DNA of 64,000 nt, taken from contig JAGWGA010000004.1 of the NCBI GenBank assembly GCA_028867675.1, positions 19,334-83,333 on the forward strand, given 5' to 3'. This document shows, one piece after another, positions 49,220 to 59,641 of this stretch (positions are counted from its first letter, which is position 1; each line of letters starts with the position of its first letter). The notes below the pieces were generated by a model, which saw nothing but the letters and a program-made list of their open reading frames with translations, made no database searches and had not been told where the DNA came from. Origin of the DNA: Nitrososphaerota archaeon. Its GTDB lineage: Archaea; Thermoproteota; Nitrososphaeria; Nitrososphaerales; Nitrosopumilaceae. A program made the position numbers and the translations under genes.

Positions 49220-50575
49220 GTGGCTACATTTGGGCATTCAAATCTTAAGATAATACCCCTAGACTATAGTGGCTCCCAATTTGATCTGTATAACAAAATA
49301 TCACGAGAGTTCAATCATTCATTTTTCTTCGAGTCCCTTACAGGTCCAGAAGAATTAACAGAAACATCCCTAATGGGTTTTGATCCTGAGACAATTATCA
49401 AAGGATATTCTGACAAGGTCATACTTCATCACAAAACTGGTGGTTCAAGGACAATTCAAACAAATGATCCGTTAGATGAAATCAAGAAACTAGTCTATCA
49501 GATGCCTGATCAAAAATATCGGTATGTGGGTGGAGCAGTAGGCGTCATCAATTATGATGCAATCAGATTATGGGAGAACATTCCAGATTCCCACAAAGAA
49601 GGAGATGAACCTTTGATGGAATTTGGAATATACACAGATGGGATTCTTTATGACAACAAAGAAAAAAAATCATTTTACTTTTACTATGATAAAAATAGAA
49701 TAGATGAAATATCATTTTCAAATGTAGAATGTGGCAAGTTTTCCGTTTCAGAAATTTCAGAAAATCTAGACAAAAATATGTTTGAAGAAATGGTAAAACA
49801 TGCAAAAAAATACATTCATGATGGAGATATTTTCCAAGTTGTATTATCTAGAAAATTCAATTTTTATGCAGATGGAGATTATCTTAAAGTGTACAAAGTT
49901 CTACGACAGATAAACCCATCACCATATCTTTATCATATGAAATTAGGTGAGCGAACAATAATTGGCTCTAGCCCTGAAATGCTATTGCGTATTACAGGAA
50001 ACCAGGTAGAGACATTTCCAATTGCAGGAACAAGGCCAATCACAAAAGATGAGAAGAAAAATGAAGATCTAAAAGAAGAGATGCTCCATGATGAGAAAGA
50101 ACTTGCAGAACATACAATGCTAGTAGACCTAGGAAGAAACGACATAGGTCGAGTATGCAAATACGGTTCAGTACATGTCAAAGAATTGATGGCAGTCAAA
50201 AAATTCAGCCATGTACAACATATGGTAACGCATGTAGTTGGAACGCTGGATAAAAAATTCGACATGTATGATGCGATAAAAGCTGTTTTCCCTGCGGGAA
50301 CAGTCTCTGGCGCACCAAAGATTCGAGCAATGGAGATAATTGACGAATTGGAGCCAGATGCAAGAGGATCATATGCTGGCGCTGTGGGATATTTTTCATT
50401 TAACGGATGCTGTGATTTTGCAATAGCAATTAGGAGCATTTTCATGAATGGTACAAAGGGATTCATCCAAACAGGGGCAGGAATAGTTACAGATTCAATT
50501 GCTCAAAATGAATGGATGGAAACAGAACACAAGGCAAATGCAATGATAGCAGCGTTAAAGGAGGCATCAAAATGA
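49220..50575 (+). CDS. trpE: Anthranilate synthase component I
   Basis: 451 residues of the chorismate-binding family: FFFESLTGPEELTETSLMGF, DGDIFQVVLSRKF, FPIAGTRPITKDEKKNEDL and PAGTVSGAPKIRAMEIIDEL. It converts chorismate to anthranilate with ammonia supplied by TrpG. The start is GTG, with a TATA element roughly 28 bases upstream consistent with a leaderless message. It overlaps trpG by an ATGA, first gene of the trpEGDCBA run. Confidence 0.95.
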   Translation: MATFGHSNLKIIPLDYSGSQFDLYNKISREFNHSFFFESLTGPEELTETSLMGFDPETIIKGYSDKVILHHKTGGSRTIQTNDPLDEIKKLVYQMPDQKYRYVGGAVGVINYDAIRLWENIPDSHKEGDEPLMEFGIYTDGILYDNKEKKSFYFYYDKNRIDEISFSNVECGKFSVSEISENLDKNMFEEMVKHAKKYIHDGDIFQVVLSRKFNFYADGDYLKVYKVLRQINPSPYLYHMKLGERTIIGSSPEMLLRITGNQVETFPIAGTRPITKDEKKNEDLKEEMLHDEKELAEHTMLVDLGRNDIGRVCKYGSVHVKELMAVKKFSHVQHMVTHVVGTLDKKFDMYDAIKAVFPAGTVSGAPKIRAMEIIDELEPDARGSYAGAVGYFSFNGCCDFAIAIRSIFMNGTKGFIQTGAGIVTDSIAQNEWMETEHKANAMIAALKEASK

Positions 50576-51159
50576 AATTTTTGATAATTGACAATTACGA
50601 TTCATTTGTGTACAACATTGCACAATTACTCGGAGAACTAAATGTAGAATCAGATGTAATCAGAAATGACAAGATAACAATTGAAGATATCAAAAAAGGA
50701 AACTATGACGCAATAATTATTTCACCAGGTCCTGGAACTCCAGAAGATGAGAAATATTTTGGAATATGTACCAAAGTCATAAAAGAATTAGGACCTACAA
50801 AGCCAATACTTGGAGTATGTCTTGGTCATCAGGGAATAATACATGCATTTGGAGGTAAAGTTGTCAATGCCGGAAATGTAAGACATGGAAAGACAAGTCC
50901 TGTTGAATATACTCAATCACCACTCTTTGAGGGAGTACAAAATCCATTTAGGGCAACACGGTATCATTCTCTAGTTGGAGACAAGACAATAATTCCAGAC
51001 GACCTCAAAGTTACTGCCGTTGCTCAAGATGATAATGAAATAATGGCAATTAGTCACAAAAAATACCTAATTGAAGGAGTCCAGTTCCATCCAGAATCAA
51101 TTATGACTACAGAAGGTAAGAAAATTCTCAGTAATTTTATCAAGCAGGTGCAAAAATGA
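50572..51159 (+). CDS. trpG: Anthranilate synthase component II (glutamine amidotransferase)
   Basis: 195 residues from ATG 50572, which overlaps the trpE stop. Class I amidotransferase motifs: PGPGTPEDEKYFG, GVCLGHQGI with the catalytic Cys, and GVQFHPESI with His and Glu. The track start at 50512 is inside trpE and should be dropped. Its own stop overlaps the trpD start. Confidence 0.96.
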   Translation: MKFLIIDNYDSFVYNIAQLLGELNVESDVIRNDKITIEDIKKGNYDAIIISPGPGTPEDEKYFGICTKVIKELGPTKPILGVCLGHQGIIHAFGGKVVNAGNVRHGKTSPVEYTQSPLFEGVQNPFRATRYHSLVGDKTIIPDDLKVTAVAQDDNEIMAISHKKYLIEGVQFHPESIMTTEGKKILSNFIKQVQK

Positions 51160-52202
51160 TTTCAGAATACATTACCAAGATATCATCTAAAAAGAATCTC
51201 ACTTATGAAGAAATGTCTCAAATCATGGATGAGATTCTAACTGGAAAAAGTTCAGTTGATGAGACAACAAGTTTTTTAAAATCATTAACTGAAAAGGGCG
51301 AGACTGATCAAGAACTCTTGGCAATGTTAGATAAAATGCAAGAAAATTCAGTACACATACACCCAAAGATAGAACAAAACATAATTGATGTTTGTGGAAC
51401 TGGCGGAGACAGGATGAACACATTCAACATTTCAACTACCGCGTCATTTGTCATTGCTGCATCAGGTGTAGTGGTAGCAAAACATGGAAACAGATCTTCG
51501 TCGGGAATTAGCGGAAGCGCGGAAATTTTTGAACATTTCGGATATGATTTGAACATGGAACCAAACAAAGTCCAAGAAATAATTGAAAAGTTTGGAATCT
51601 GTTTTATGTTTGCGCCAAAATTTCATCCAGCAATGAAAAATGTTGCAGAAGCAAGAAAATTCATAGGTAAAAGAACTGCATTCAATCTTTTAGGACCTTT
51701 AACTAATCCTGCAGAGGTAAAACATCAGCTAGTTGGAGTGTTTTCAAAAGAATATCTTAGTCGTGTAATATCCTTACTAGAATCAAGAGGGTCTGAAACT
51801 GTGATGACGGTTATTTCCGAAGACGGTCTTGATGAACTGTCCACAACTTGCAAAAATTACATTTACCAACTAAACAAAGGTGAAGTAACAAGTTCCACAT
51901 TAGATCCTACGGAACTTGGTTTGAACAAAGCCAAACTCTCCGACCTTCAAATCTCATCAAAAGATGAGGCAATCAACGCATTTGTCACAGTTCTAAATGG
52001 AACTGCCAAGAAACCAATGCTAGAGATTACAGCCCTTAATGCAGCTGCAGGGTTGATTGTTGGAGGATTTACTGAAAAATTCGATGAGGCATTGAGTATC
52101 TCACTTCAATCCATCAAAAATGGCAAGGCATATGATCTCTTTAGAGATTTTATCAAACATTGTGGAGATATAACAAAATTGGAGGCATTTGAGAAAAAAT
52201 GA
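51156..52202 (+). CDS. trpD: Anthranilate phosphoribosyltransferase
   Basis: 348 residues. DVCGTGGDRMNTFNIST is the PRPP-binding signature, followed by KHGNRSSSG and the glycine-rich FNLLGPLTNPA. It couples anthranilate to PRPP. ATGA overlap with trpG and a four-base overlap with trpC. Confidence 0.96.
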   Translation: MISEYITKISSKKNLTYEEMSQIMDEILTGKSSVDETTSFLKSLTEKGETDQELLAMLDKMQENSVHIHPKIEQNIIDVCGTGGDRMNTFNISTTASFVIAASGVVVAKHGNRSSSGISGSAEIFEHFGYDLNMEPNKVQEIIEKFGICFMFAPKFHPAMKNVAEARKFIGKRTAFNLLGPLTNPAEVKHQLVGVFSKEYLSRVISLLESRGSETVMTVISEDGLDELSTTCKNYIYQLNKGEVTSSTLDPTELGLNKAKLSDLQISSKDEAINAFVTVLNGTAKKPMLEITALNAAAGLIVGGFTEKFDEALSISLQSIKNGKAYDLFRDFIKHCGDITKLEAFEKK

Positions 52203-52972
52203 AAGACATGTTAGAGAAACTTGCAGAAAACTCTCAAAAGGCAATAGAAGACGGAGTTTATGAAATAAATTACAATAATACAAAATCAGAAAAAAATCTA
52301 ATTGAACAAATCAGAAGTAACAAACATGCATCATTGATAACAGAAGTAAAATTTTCATCTCCCTCACTTGGAAACATAAGAAAAATATCGGATCCCGTAT
52401 CAATTGCAAAACAAATGGTTGATGGAGGTGCAGTTGGACTATCTGTTCTAACACAGCCATATTTGTTCAATGGATCACCAGATTATTTTACCAAAATTCG
52501 TAAAGAGGTTCAAGTTCCTCTTTTAATGAAAGACATTGTAGTTGATAAAGTTCAGATAGATGCTGCTGAAAAATTGGGAGCTGACGTTGTTCTTTTGATA
52601 CAGGCTATCTTTGATAAAAATTTTGCAACAGACATTGATGAATTTGTTTCATATGCACACAAAAAGAAACTTTTAGTTTTATTAGAATCTCATACAAAAA
52701 AGGAATTTTCAGATTCTGTAAAAACCCAAGCAGATATTCTTGGAATAAATAATAGAAATCTAGACACATTGGAAATTAGTCTTGAAACTACTCAAACCAT
52801 TTTAAAAGACAAAGATGAAAAAAGAATTGTCATATCAGAAAGCGGAGTAGAGTCTGCGAAAGACATTCAATTTCTTCGCAAATGCGGTGCTGATGCTTTT
52901 TTGGTAGGAAGTAGCATTATGAAGAGTAAAGATATCAAGGGATTAGTATCAGAGTTGGTATTAGCAATATGA
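52199..52972 (+). CDS. trpC: Indole-3-glycerol phosphate synthase
   Basis: 257 residues of the (beta/alpha)8 barrel: [58 protein letters not shown] and [13 protein letters not shown]. It closes the indole ring. The gene is single-domain, with no TrpF fusion. It overlaps trpD and trpB. Confidence 0.95.
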   Translation: MKDMLEKLAENSQKAIEDGVYEINYNNTKSEKNLIEQIRSNKHASLITEVKFSSPSLGNIRKISDPVSIAKQMVDGGAVGLSVLTQPYLFNGSPDYFTKIRKEVQVPLLMKDIVVDKVQIDAAEKLGADVVLLIQAIFDKNFATDIDEFVSYAHKKKLLVLLESHTKKEFSDSVKTQADILGINNRNLDTLEISLETTQTILKDKDEKRIVISESGVESAKDIQFLRKCGADAFLVGSSIMKSKDIKGLVSELVLAI

Positions 52973-54171
52973 AATTAAAATATCCAAAGAATGGCAAATT
53001 TGGTGAGTTCGGAGGCAGGTATATTCCAGAAACACTAGTTCCAGCAGTTGAAGAACTAGAACAAGCCTACCTAAAGTACAAAGATGATGCAGATTTTAAG
53101 AAAGAATTACACTATTACCTTACTCAATATGCTGGAAGGCCTACTCCACTATATTTTGCAGAGAACCTAACAAAGATTGCAGGAGGTGCAAAGATCTATC
53201 TCAAAAGAGAGGATTTGCTCCATGGCGGTGCACACAAGATCAACAATACACTAGGTCAGGGCTTGCTTGCAAAGAGAATGAAAAAGAAAAGGATCATCGC
53301 AGAAACAGGTGCAGGACAACATGGTGTTGCAACTGCCATGGCATGCTCAGCTCTTGGATTAGATGGAGAAGTATACATGGGTTACAAAGATACTCAAAGA
53401 CAAAAGCTAAATGTGTTTAGAATGAATTTACTTGGATCAAAAGTACATCCTGTTAAAGAAGGAACTCAGACTCTCAAAGATGCAATCAATGAAGCTATAC
53501 GAGATTGGATAACAAATGTAAAAACAACGTATTATCTTTTAGGTTCAGCAGTAGGTCCACATCCATATCCTGTAATGGTAAGAGATTTCCAGTCAGTTAT
53601 TGGAAATGAAATTCTTACACAGATGAAAAAATTAGAAAAAAAATCTCCAGATTCTGTTATAGCATGTGTAGGTGGAGGTTCTAATGCAATTGGAACATTC
53701 TACCCACTAATTGATGAGAATACCAAGATGTTTGGAATCGAAGCTGGTGGAGAAGGAGTAAAGAGTGGTCATCATTCGGCAACACTTGTTGGAGGTTCCA
53801 AAGGAATTCTCCATGGGATGTTAACATATTTGCTACAGGATAAGGAGGGGCAAATTAGTGAAACGCATAGCATATCTGCAGGATTAGATTATCCAGGAGT
53901 TGGACCAGAACACTCGTATCTCAAAGATGCAAAGAGAGTAAAGTATGATGCAGTAAATGACAAGGAAGCAGTAGAAGCATTTCTTTTGCTTTCAAAACAT
54001 GAAGGAATCATACCCGCTCTAGAATCTTCACATGCAATTGCATATGCGGTAAAGATGGCAAAGAACATGCCAAAGAGTGAGAGTATTGTTGTAACATTAT
54101 CAGGAAGAGGAGACAAGGACGTTGAAGAAGTTGGGAGATATTTGAATAAAAATGTCAAGAATAAAAAATAA
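52969..54171 (+). CDS. trpB: Tryptophan synthase beta chain
   Basis: 400 residues with [20 protein letters not shown] (pyridoxal phosphate Lys in HKINN), [12 protein letters not shown] and [12 protein letters not shown]. It condenses indole with serine. It is the TrpB1 type that pairs with TrpA, in keeping with the downstream trpA overlapping by 20 bases. Confidence 0.96.
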   Translation: MKLKYPKNGKFGEFGGRYIPETLVPAVEELEQAYLKYKDDADFKKELHYYLTQYAGRPTPLYFAENLTKIAGGAKIYLKREDLLHGGAHKINNTLGQGLLAKRMKKKRIIAETGAGQHGVATAMACSALGLDGEVYMGYKDTQRQKLNVFRMNLLGSKVHPVKEGTQTLKDAINEAIRDWITNVKTTYYLLGSAVGPHPYPVMVRDFQSVIGNEILTQMKKLEKKSPDSVIACVGGGSNAIGTFYPLIDENTKMFGIEAGGEGVKSGHHSATLVGGSKGILHGMLTYLLQDKEGQISETHSISAGLDYPGVGPEHSYLKDAKRVKYDAVNDKEAVEAFLLLSKHEGIIPALESSHAIAYAVKMAKNMPKSESIVVTLSGRGDKDVEEVGRYLNKNVKNKK

Positions 54172-54958
54172 GTTTCAAGACCTTAGGTCAAAGAACCAAA
54201 AGGCTCTGATAGCATATGTCATGGCAGGATTTCCAAGTGAGAAAGGCACCATATCAGCAGTTAGAGGATTAACAAAAGGAGGCGCAGACATCATTGAGCT
54301 TGGAATGCCTTTTTCAGATCCATTAGCAGATGGACCTGTAATTCAAAATGCAGGTTTTCAAGCATTACAAAAAGGAATGAATTTTGAAAAGTTTCTTGCT
54401 ATTGTTAAAAAAATTCGCAAGGAAACCGATATCCCGCTAGTTTTGATGACCTATACAAATCTCCTGTACAGACATGGTTACGAGAAATTCATTTCAATTG
54501 TAAAAAGTGTAGGAATTGACGGATTGATATTACCAGATATGCCAATAGATGAATCAGGGGATTTTCTAAAAGCTGCAAGAAAGTACAAAATGGATACAAT
54601 ATTTTTAATCTCTCCAAATACATCGTCTGAGAGAATTAAGAAAATTGCCAGCACATCATCTGGTTTTCTATATCTAGTATCCGTATTTGGAACCACCGGT
54701 GGTCAACAACAATTTCAAAATTACACTACACATGCAATTAAAAATGCCAAAAAGATACTTGTAGGAAAGATTCCTCTCGGGGTAGGGTTTGGAGTAAGTA
54801 ATCCAGATCAGGCAAAATTCATCATCAAATCAGGTGCAGATGCAATAATTGTGGGAAGCGCATTTCTACGATTGATGGAAAATACAACAGTAGAAAAGAT
54901 CGAAGGAAAAATTGAACATTTTACAAAGAGTCTAAAGAAAGCTACAATCTCAGAATAA
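54152..54958 (+). CDS. trpA: Tryptophan synthase alpha chain
   Basis: 268 residues: [19 protein letters not shown] (catalytic Glu and Asp region), [12 protein letters not shown] and GTTGGQQQF near the phosphate site. It cleaves indole-glycerol phosphate. It overlaps the trpB 3' end by 20 bases. Last gene of the operon; pyrG follows after 25 bases on the same strand and may be read through. Confidence 0.96.
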   Translation: MSRIKNKFQDLRSKNQKALIAYVMAGFPSEKGTISAVRGLTKGGADIIELGMPFSDPLADGPVIQNAGFQALQKGMNFEKFLAIVKKIRKETDIPLVLMTYTNLLYRHGYEKFISIVKSVGIDGLILPDMPIDESGDFLKAARKYKMDTIFLISPNTSSERIKKIASTSSGFLYLVSVFGTTGGQQQFQNYTTHAIKNAKKILVGKIPLGVGFGVSNPDQAKFIIKSGADAIIVGSAFLRLMENTTVEKIEGKIEHFTKSLKKATISE

Positions 54959-54983
54959 GAAATAAAAAGACCTCTAATCCATC

Positions 54984-56600
54984 ATGGATATGCAGACTGA
55001 ATCTACAAAATACATTTTTGTGACAGGAGGTGTCATGTCTGGCCTTGGAAAAGGTGTAGTTTCATCATCCATTGCAAAATTACTTCAGCTTTCAAATCAA
55101 AAAGTTTCTTGTGTAAAATTCGATCCATATCTGAACTATGACGCAGGAACAATGAACCCTATTGCCCATGGAGAGGTCTTTGTCACAGAAGACGGTGGGG
55201 AATGTGATATGGATATTGGAAACTATGAGAGATTTCTCAACCAGAACATATCAAGAACTCATAATATCACAACTGCACAGATTTATTCTAGTGTAATAGA
55301 GGCAGAAAGACGCGGAGAATATCTGGGCGCATGTGTACAAATAATCCCGCATGTCACAGATGCAATCAAAGACAGACTAAGAAAGATAGTAAAAAGCGAA
55401 AATCTGGATATACTAGTAGTAGAATGTGGTGGAACTGTTGGAGATATTGAAAGTCTTCCATTTCTTGAAGCCCTAAGACAGATGAGATTAGAAGAAGGAC
55501 CAGAAAATGTAATATTTGTTCATGTCACACTTGCCCCTTCCCTGGATGTGGTAGGAGAGCAGAAAACAAAGCCTACTCAACATAGCGTCCAAGAACTTCG
55601 AAGAATTGGTATCCAACCAGATTTGCTTGCAGTAAGATGTACAAGACCGCTTGAGATTGCAGCAAGAAAAAAGATTTCATTATTTTCAAACGTTACAGAG
55701 CACGATGTATTTTCATGCCATGATGCAGAATCAATTCTCCTAGTACCTCAGATGCTATATGATCAAGGAATAATTGATGTAATATTCAAAAAGTTTGGTA
55801 AAGTTGGATTGGTAAATACTTCTGCAAATTGGGACAAGTGGAATTCAATCGTAAATTCATTTCAAAGTACAAAAGAATCAGTTAGAATTGCAATGGTTGG
55901 AAAATATGTAAAACTTGCTGATAGTTATGTAAGTGTAAATCATGCACTAAAACACGCAGGTGCAAAGATTGGTAAAAATGTAATTATCGATTGGATTGAT
56001 TCTGAAGAATTAAACGGAGATGTAAATAAACTCGCATCATATAATGGCATAATTGTTCCAGGAGGTTTTGGTGATAGAGGTTCTGAAGGAATTATCAGTA
56101 CCGCAAACTATGCAAGAGAAAAAAATATTCCATATCTTGGAATATGTTTTGGTTTCCAGTTAGCTGCAGTTGCATTTGGAAGAAATGTGTGCGGATTGAC
56201 AAATGGAAATTCTACAGAGATATCACCAAATACAGAAAATCCAATAATTGATCTTTTACCAGAACAAAAATCTATTGAGAATAAAGGTGGTTCATTGCGT
56301 TTAGGTGCACATGATATTACAGTAGAGGAGAATACACTAGCATTCAAACTTTACAAATCTAACAAAATACAGAAACGACACAGACATAGATTTGAGTTTA
56401 ATCAAAAATATCTAGAAATGTTTTCTTCAAAAGGTATGAGATTTTCAGGATACAGTGATAACAAAAAACGTATGGAGATATTAGAAATTCCAACTCACAA
56501 ATTCTATCTGGGAGTTCAGTACCATCCAGAGTTTAGTAGCAGGCCTGGTCATCCTGAAGAATCGTTTGAGGCATTCATAAGGGCATCAGCCAACGCATAA
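54984..56600 (+). CDS. pyrG: CTP synthase
   Basis: 538 residues. The synthetase half opens [24 protein letters not shown] and contains [15 protein letters not shown]; the glutaminase half has GVQYHPEF and [16 protein letters not shown]. It aminates UTP to CTP. Full-length and canonical. Convergent with the NAD kinase gene. Confidence 0.97.
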   Translation: MDMQTESTKYIFVTGGVMSGLGKGVVSSSIAKLLQLSNQKVSCVKFDPYLNYDAGTMNPIAHGEVFVTEDGGECDMDIGNYERFLNQNISRTHNITTAQIYSSVIEAERRGEYLGACVQIIPHVTDAIKDRLRKIVKSENLDILVVECGGTVGDIESLPFLEALRQMRLEEGPENVIFVHVTLAPSLDVVGEQKTKPTQHSVQELRRIGIQPDLLAVRCTRPLEIAARKKISLFSNVTEHDVFSCHDAESILLVPQMLYDQGIIDVIFKKFGKVGLVNTSANWDKWNSIVNSFQSTKESVRIAMVGKYVKLADSYVSVNHALKHAGAKIGKNVIIDWIDSEELNGDVNKLASYNGIIVPGGFGDRGSEGIISTANYAREKNIPYLGICFGFQLAAVAFGRNVCGLTNGNSTEISPNTENPIIDLLPEQKSIENKGGSLRLGAHDITVEENTLAFKLYKSNKIQKRHRHRFEFNQKYLEMFSSKGMRFSGYSDNKKRMEILEIPTHKFYLGVQYHPEFSSRPGHPEESFEAFIRASANA

Positions 56601-56605
56601 ACGAA

Positions 56606-57598
56606 CTATTTTGGAACTTCGTATATTCTCTGACGAGTATCACGTAGTGAGACTCTTCTTTTGACATATCCTTTCTCAAGTAAGTGACTCAATGCAAGCC
56701 TAACGGTTCTGTCAGGAAGCAAAGTTTTTTCTGCCAGTTCTTTTTGAGTAAGAGAACCTTCGTATTCTAATGTCTTTAACAACAACTTTGAGCTTGGAGG
56801 CATGTTTAACAACTCATCTGCAAGCTTTACCTTTTTGGCCAACGCTGAAACAGTGGTAGAATCCTTTTTCATCCTAATCACATTTGCAGGTTGCGGGAAT
56901 TTTGTGCAGGTTACAGTTTTGTCAACTTTGAACCTATCTTTTCCATCAACTACAACTTCACATCTTAAACCAGATGAAATATCATCAATTTCTATTAAAG
57001 TATCTTCAGGAACTATTAGAGGGCGTCTTGTGTTATCAAGTGAGTTTACTGATACTATACAGAATACCTTAGAATTTTGATAAATTGCTGGACCTCCTGC
57101 AGACATTGAATATGCAGAAGAACCAATAGGTGTAGATATAATCAGACCGTCACTGCTGTCATGCCAAAGCTCTTCCCCGTTTACACGCAATACATGTTCT
57201 ACTAAAGTTGCACTCTTTGAAGAAAAGATTGCAACATCGTTTAGAGCTGGGTAGATTGATTTGTCATCAATTTTTACGCCAACTCTTGGAAGAGCTTCAA
57301 TTGAAAAATCACCTTTTTTTAATCGGTTAAGGTATAACGGAAATTGTTTAAGATCAGTTTGTGCTAAAAAGCCACTTGATTCATACTCGTTTATTCCAAG
57401 TACTGGTATTGTTGAATTTATAAAATGATGAAAATAATTTCTGACTCCACGGTCTCCTCCTGTTACAATAACATAGTCAGTATCCTTCCCAAGTGGTTTT
57501 TTTCCAAGAGTTATAGATTCTATCCCGTGGCTCTCAAGTGAAAGTTTGAGTGATTTTACAGTATGTTCCTGATCCTGACTAAATAATGCAACTTTCAC
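56606..57598 (-). CDS. NAD kinase with C-terminal winged-helix domain
   Basis: 330 residues. NAD kinase features: IVTGGDRGVRNYF (the GGDGT motif is altered to GGDRG but keeps the Asp), NDVAIFS and SDGLIISTPIGSSAYSMSAGGPA. Residues 260-330 add a helix-turn-helix: LKTLEYEGSLTQKELAEKTLLPDRTVRLALSHLLEKGYVKRR. The fusion suggests a NADP-level-sensing regulator or a DNA-bound kinase. The altered GGDGT needs functional proof. Start is GTG. Gap of 32 bases after the PfkB gene on the same strand. Confidence 0.85.
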   Translation of the reverse strand: MKVALFSQDQEHTVKSLKLSLESHGIESITLGKKPLGKDTDYVIVTGGDRGVRNYFHHFINSTIPVLGINEYESSGFLAQTDLKQFPLYLNRLKKGDFSIEALPRVGVKIDDKSIYPALNDVAIFSSKSATLVEHVLRVNGEELWHDSSDGLIISTPIGSSAYSMSAGGPAIYQNSKVFCIVSVNSLDNTRRPLIVPEDTLIEIDDISSGLRCEVVVDGKDRFKVDKTVTCTKFPQPANVIRMKKDSTTVSALAKKVKLADELLNMPPSSKLLLKTLEYEGSLTQKELAEKTLLPDRTVRLALSHLLEKGYVKRRVSLRDTRQRIYEVPK

Positions 57599-57630
57599 AG
57601 CCTTGATTCATCCCTTTAGACAATAAAAGC

Positions 57631-58506
57631 CTAGACACTTGAGAACTGCATCAAGTTGTAGAGATATGCGGCATTTCTCTCTGTATCGCCACCAGCAGGA
57701 ATCTTTTCGAGTCCAGTGGCTCTTGTTTCAAGAGCAGCTTGTGCAGCACCCACTGCAAAACAGATTGCCCAGATAGGATCTTTTTCCTTCAAATACGAAC
57801 ATGAAAAAGCTGCACAGAATATGTCACCGACTCCAGTCGTATCACCTATTGACATATTTGGAATTTTTAGATGATACATCCTATCTTTTACAAGCATTGT
57901 GATGTTTTGTTTGTTAGTGTAAAGTACATGTTTGACACCCTTCTTTTGCAAAGCAAGCATTCCTTCTTTTTCCCTGAGACCTGTAAGATAAAATGCCTCT
58001 TCAGGGTCAGCCTTTATTGCAGTAATATGAGATAAATCGAGAAGTGTCTTTTCTAAAAATATTTTTCCATCAACATCCACCCTACGCAGATATCCTTGAG
58101 GATCAAGTAATGTAAAATCAAAGTTTTCTTTAATTCCATCCAATGTGTCTTCAGATATTTCATCAAAGACAGGACTTACAATTGCACCATCTGCATCAGA
58201 CTTTATTGATTCAATGGGCTCACATTTTGTTTTAAGATAAAGTTCACGCTCAGTTCCAAATATCTTTAACAAAAATCTTGTAGTAGGTTTGTCAATAATA
58301 GAATTTTGAGAAATGAAAATACCATTTTTTTCAAGTTCTGGGCGAAATAAAAAATCTGTTCCAATCTTTGTATGAAGGTCAATATCAAATTTCATATTTT
58401 TTGCAGTTAACCCACAGTAGCAAGCTGGACCTCCAGCAGTTTCAACTACTACATTATTTTGAGATATTTCATCTACTGTGCAGTGTGAGAAAATTGCAAT
58501 CTTCAT
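57631..58506 (-). CDS. PfkB-family carbohydrate/nucleoside kinase
   Basis: 291 residues. The GG motif appears as ETAGGPACYCGLTA near residue 28, and the anion-hole/catalytic Asp in SIGDTTGVGDIFCAAFSCSYL. It phosphorylates a sugar, nucleoside or cofactor precursor. It sits directly upstream of the NAD kinase gene on the same strand. Substrate open. Confidence 0.88.
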   Translation of the reverse strand: MKIAIFSHCTVDEISQNNVVVETAGGPACYCGLTAKNMKFDIDLHTKIGTDFLFRPELEKNGIFISQNSIIDKPTTRFLLKIFGTERELYLKTKCEPIESIKSDADGAIVSPVFDEISEDTLDGIKENFDFTLLDPQGYLRRVDVDGKIFLEKTLLDLSHITAIKADPEEAFYLTGLREKEGMLALQKKGVKHVLYTNKQNITMLVKDRMYHLKIPNMSIGDTTGVGDIFCAAFSCSYLKEKDPIWAICFAVGAAQAALETRATGLEKIPAGGDTERNAAYLYNLMQFSSV

Positions 58507-58577
58507 TTAATTTCTTGCCAATACCTTTCCATTTGAACATATGTTTTGAGCACAAATCATCTAAAAATTTTCAAACT

Positions 58578-58892
58578 TTATACAATTAATTGATGATTTT
58601 GCAAATTATAACCAGGTTTGATTTTATTTTTCAAATAAGGAATTAGTTCTCCCAGATCTATTATAACTTCATGAATTTTGTTTTTTTGGTACATACTAAG
58701 TTTAGAACCCATTCTCTGCTCATATTCTGAAATTTCTAAGAAAAGCTTTTGACATTTGTTTATGAGTTCATGTGTGTTTTTAACAGGGTCAGAACAATTA
58801 TTCCAATTCCAGTTAAGTTTTAAAATTTCTTCAGATATCTCGTAGACTTTAATGACCTTAAGCAAACCCTCTTCATCAAAACGTTCAGTCAT
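58578..58892 (-). CDS. Conserved hypothetical protein (104 aa)
   Basis: 104 residues from ATG 58892 (the track's GTG at 58895 is one codon earlier). Predicted all-helical (EGLLKVIKVYEISEEILKLNWNWNN...ELINKCQKLFLEIS), without signal or metal motif. Upstream of the PfkB gene on the same strand with a 72-base gap. I do not recognise it. Confidence 0.58.
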   Translation of the reverse strand: MTERFDEEGLLKVIKVYEISEEILKLNWNWNNCSDPVKNTHELINKCQKLFLEISEYEQRMGSKLSMYQKNKIHEVIIDLGELIPYLKNKIKPGYNLQNHQLIV

Positions 58893-58966
58893 CACTAATT
58901 TGATATCTAGAGATGGTTTATGGATCTAATGGATCTAAAAGGACAGACACGCTAGTTAGCTAAAAG

Positions 58967-58985
58967 ATCCCATAATTTTTGGGAT
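58967..58985. terminator. Hairpin ATCCCA-TAATTTT-TGGGAT
   Basis: A 6-base inverted repeat in the gap between two minus-strand genes. It lies downstream of the zinc-ribbon mini-gene (59037-59141, minus strand), so it could end that transcript. Apart from the mini-gene, the 58893-59352 interval shows only two ATGGATCTA repeats near 58920 and the eS26 promoter. Confidence 0.35.
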
Positions 58986-59036
58986 GTTGAATGACCAGAT
59001 GCGCAATTTTCAAAGTTTGGGTTTTTAATTTTCCAT

Positions 59037-59141
59037 CTAGTCTTTTTTCTGACCCTTTAGACATGATTGACAGACTATCTTGCCTTTTTGTACTACCACA
59101 TCAACATTTGAGCTCAGACAAACGTGGCAAAGGCCGCGCAT
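59037..59141 (-). CDS. Mini zinc-ribbon protein (34 aa)
   Basis: Read on the minus strand: ATG 59141 to TAG 59037. The product has LCHVCLSSNVDVVVQKGKIVCQSC, two CxxC knuckles 16 residues apart, the minimal zinc-ribbon pattern, and a Lys-rich tail. Too short for the ORF track. Small ribbons of this type can be ribosome- or RNA-polymerase-associated, but no specific match is claimed. Confidence 0.72.
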   Translation of the reverse strand: MRGLCHVCLSSNVDVVVQKGKIVCQSCLKGQKKD

Positions 59142-59324
59142 GGTTCACCTAAAAGAATATGAAATTTAAATTTTTAACACATATTCAATGCGAGGTCTTT
59201 TCTATCTAGATCATATCATTTATTGGAGAATATGTAGTCCACAAAATTTCAAACAATAGTAGAAACTAGACAGATTAAAGATCCATTAGGGTCTAATCTA
59301 GCAAAAACAAGGTGTCAAATATCG

Positions 59325-59331
59325 TTATAAA
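59325..59331 (+). promoter_or_regulatory. TATA element of eS26 gene
   Basis: TTATAAA, about 25 bases before ATG 59353. This is the spacing of a leaderless archaeal transcript. Confidence 0.4.
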
Positions 59332-59352
59332 GAGGCTCTATACAGGTAAAAC

Positions 59353-59640
59353 ATGCCATTAAAACGAGCTAGTCGTGGAAGACAAAAGGGAGGAAAGGGA
59401 TCAACTGGTCGTATCCAGTGTACAAATTGTGGTGCCACAGTCCCACGTGACAAGGCAAAGAAAGTAACTTCAAGACTAAACTTGGTCGAACACACTTTGG
59501 CTAAAGAGCTAAGAGCTCAAGGAGCATACATTGCATCACCTACAGTACTCAAGTGGTATTGTATTTCATGTGCAATTCACTTTGGAATTCTAAAAATCAG
59601 ATCAGCTGATTCAAGAAGACAAACCGGTAGACTACGATAG
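59353..59640 (+). CDS. rps26e: Ribosomal protein eS26
   Basis: 95 residues with RIQCTNCGATVPRDKAKK and KWYCISCAIHFGILKIRS, the two CxxC pairs and the CAIH segment characteristic of eS26, plus a basic Arg-rich end. eS26 sits at the mRNA exit region of the small subunit. It is found in Thermoproteota/Nitrososphaerota and eukaryotes rather than Euryarchaeota, which supports the taxonomic reading. Confidence 0.94.
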   Translation: MPLKRASRGRQKGGKGSTGRIQCTNCGATVPRDKAKKVTSRLNLVEHTLAKELRAQGAYIASPTVLKWYCISCAIHFGILKIRSADSRRQTGRLR

Positions 59641-59641
59641 T

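Noticed and set aside
49204-49248. Short ORF with two Trp codons just before trpE (possible leader peptide)
   Set aside because: The TATA-like element at about 49187 predicts a start near 49215-49220, after the ATG of this ORF, so it would not be transcribed; it also overlaps the trpE start.
49933-50466. 177-aa minus-strand ORF within trpE
   Set aside because: Antisense shadow of trpE with low-complexity Ser-rich translation.
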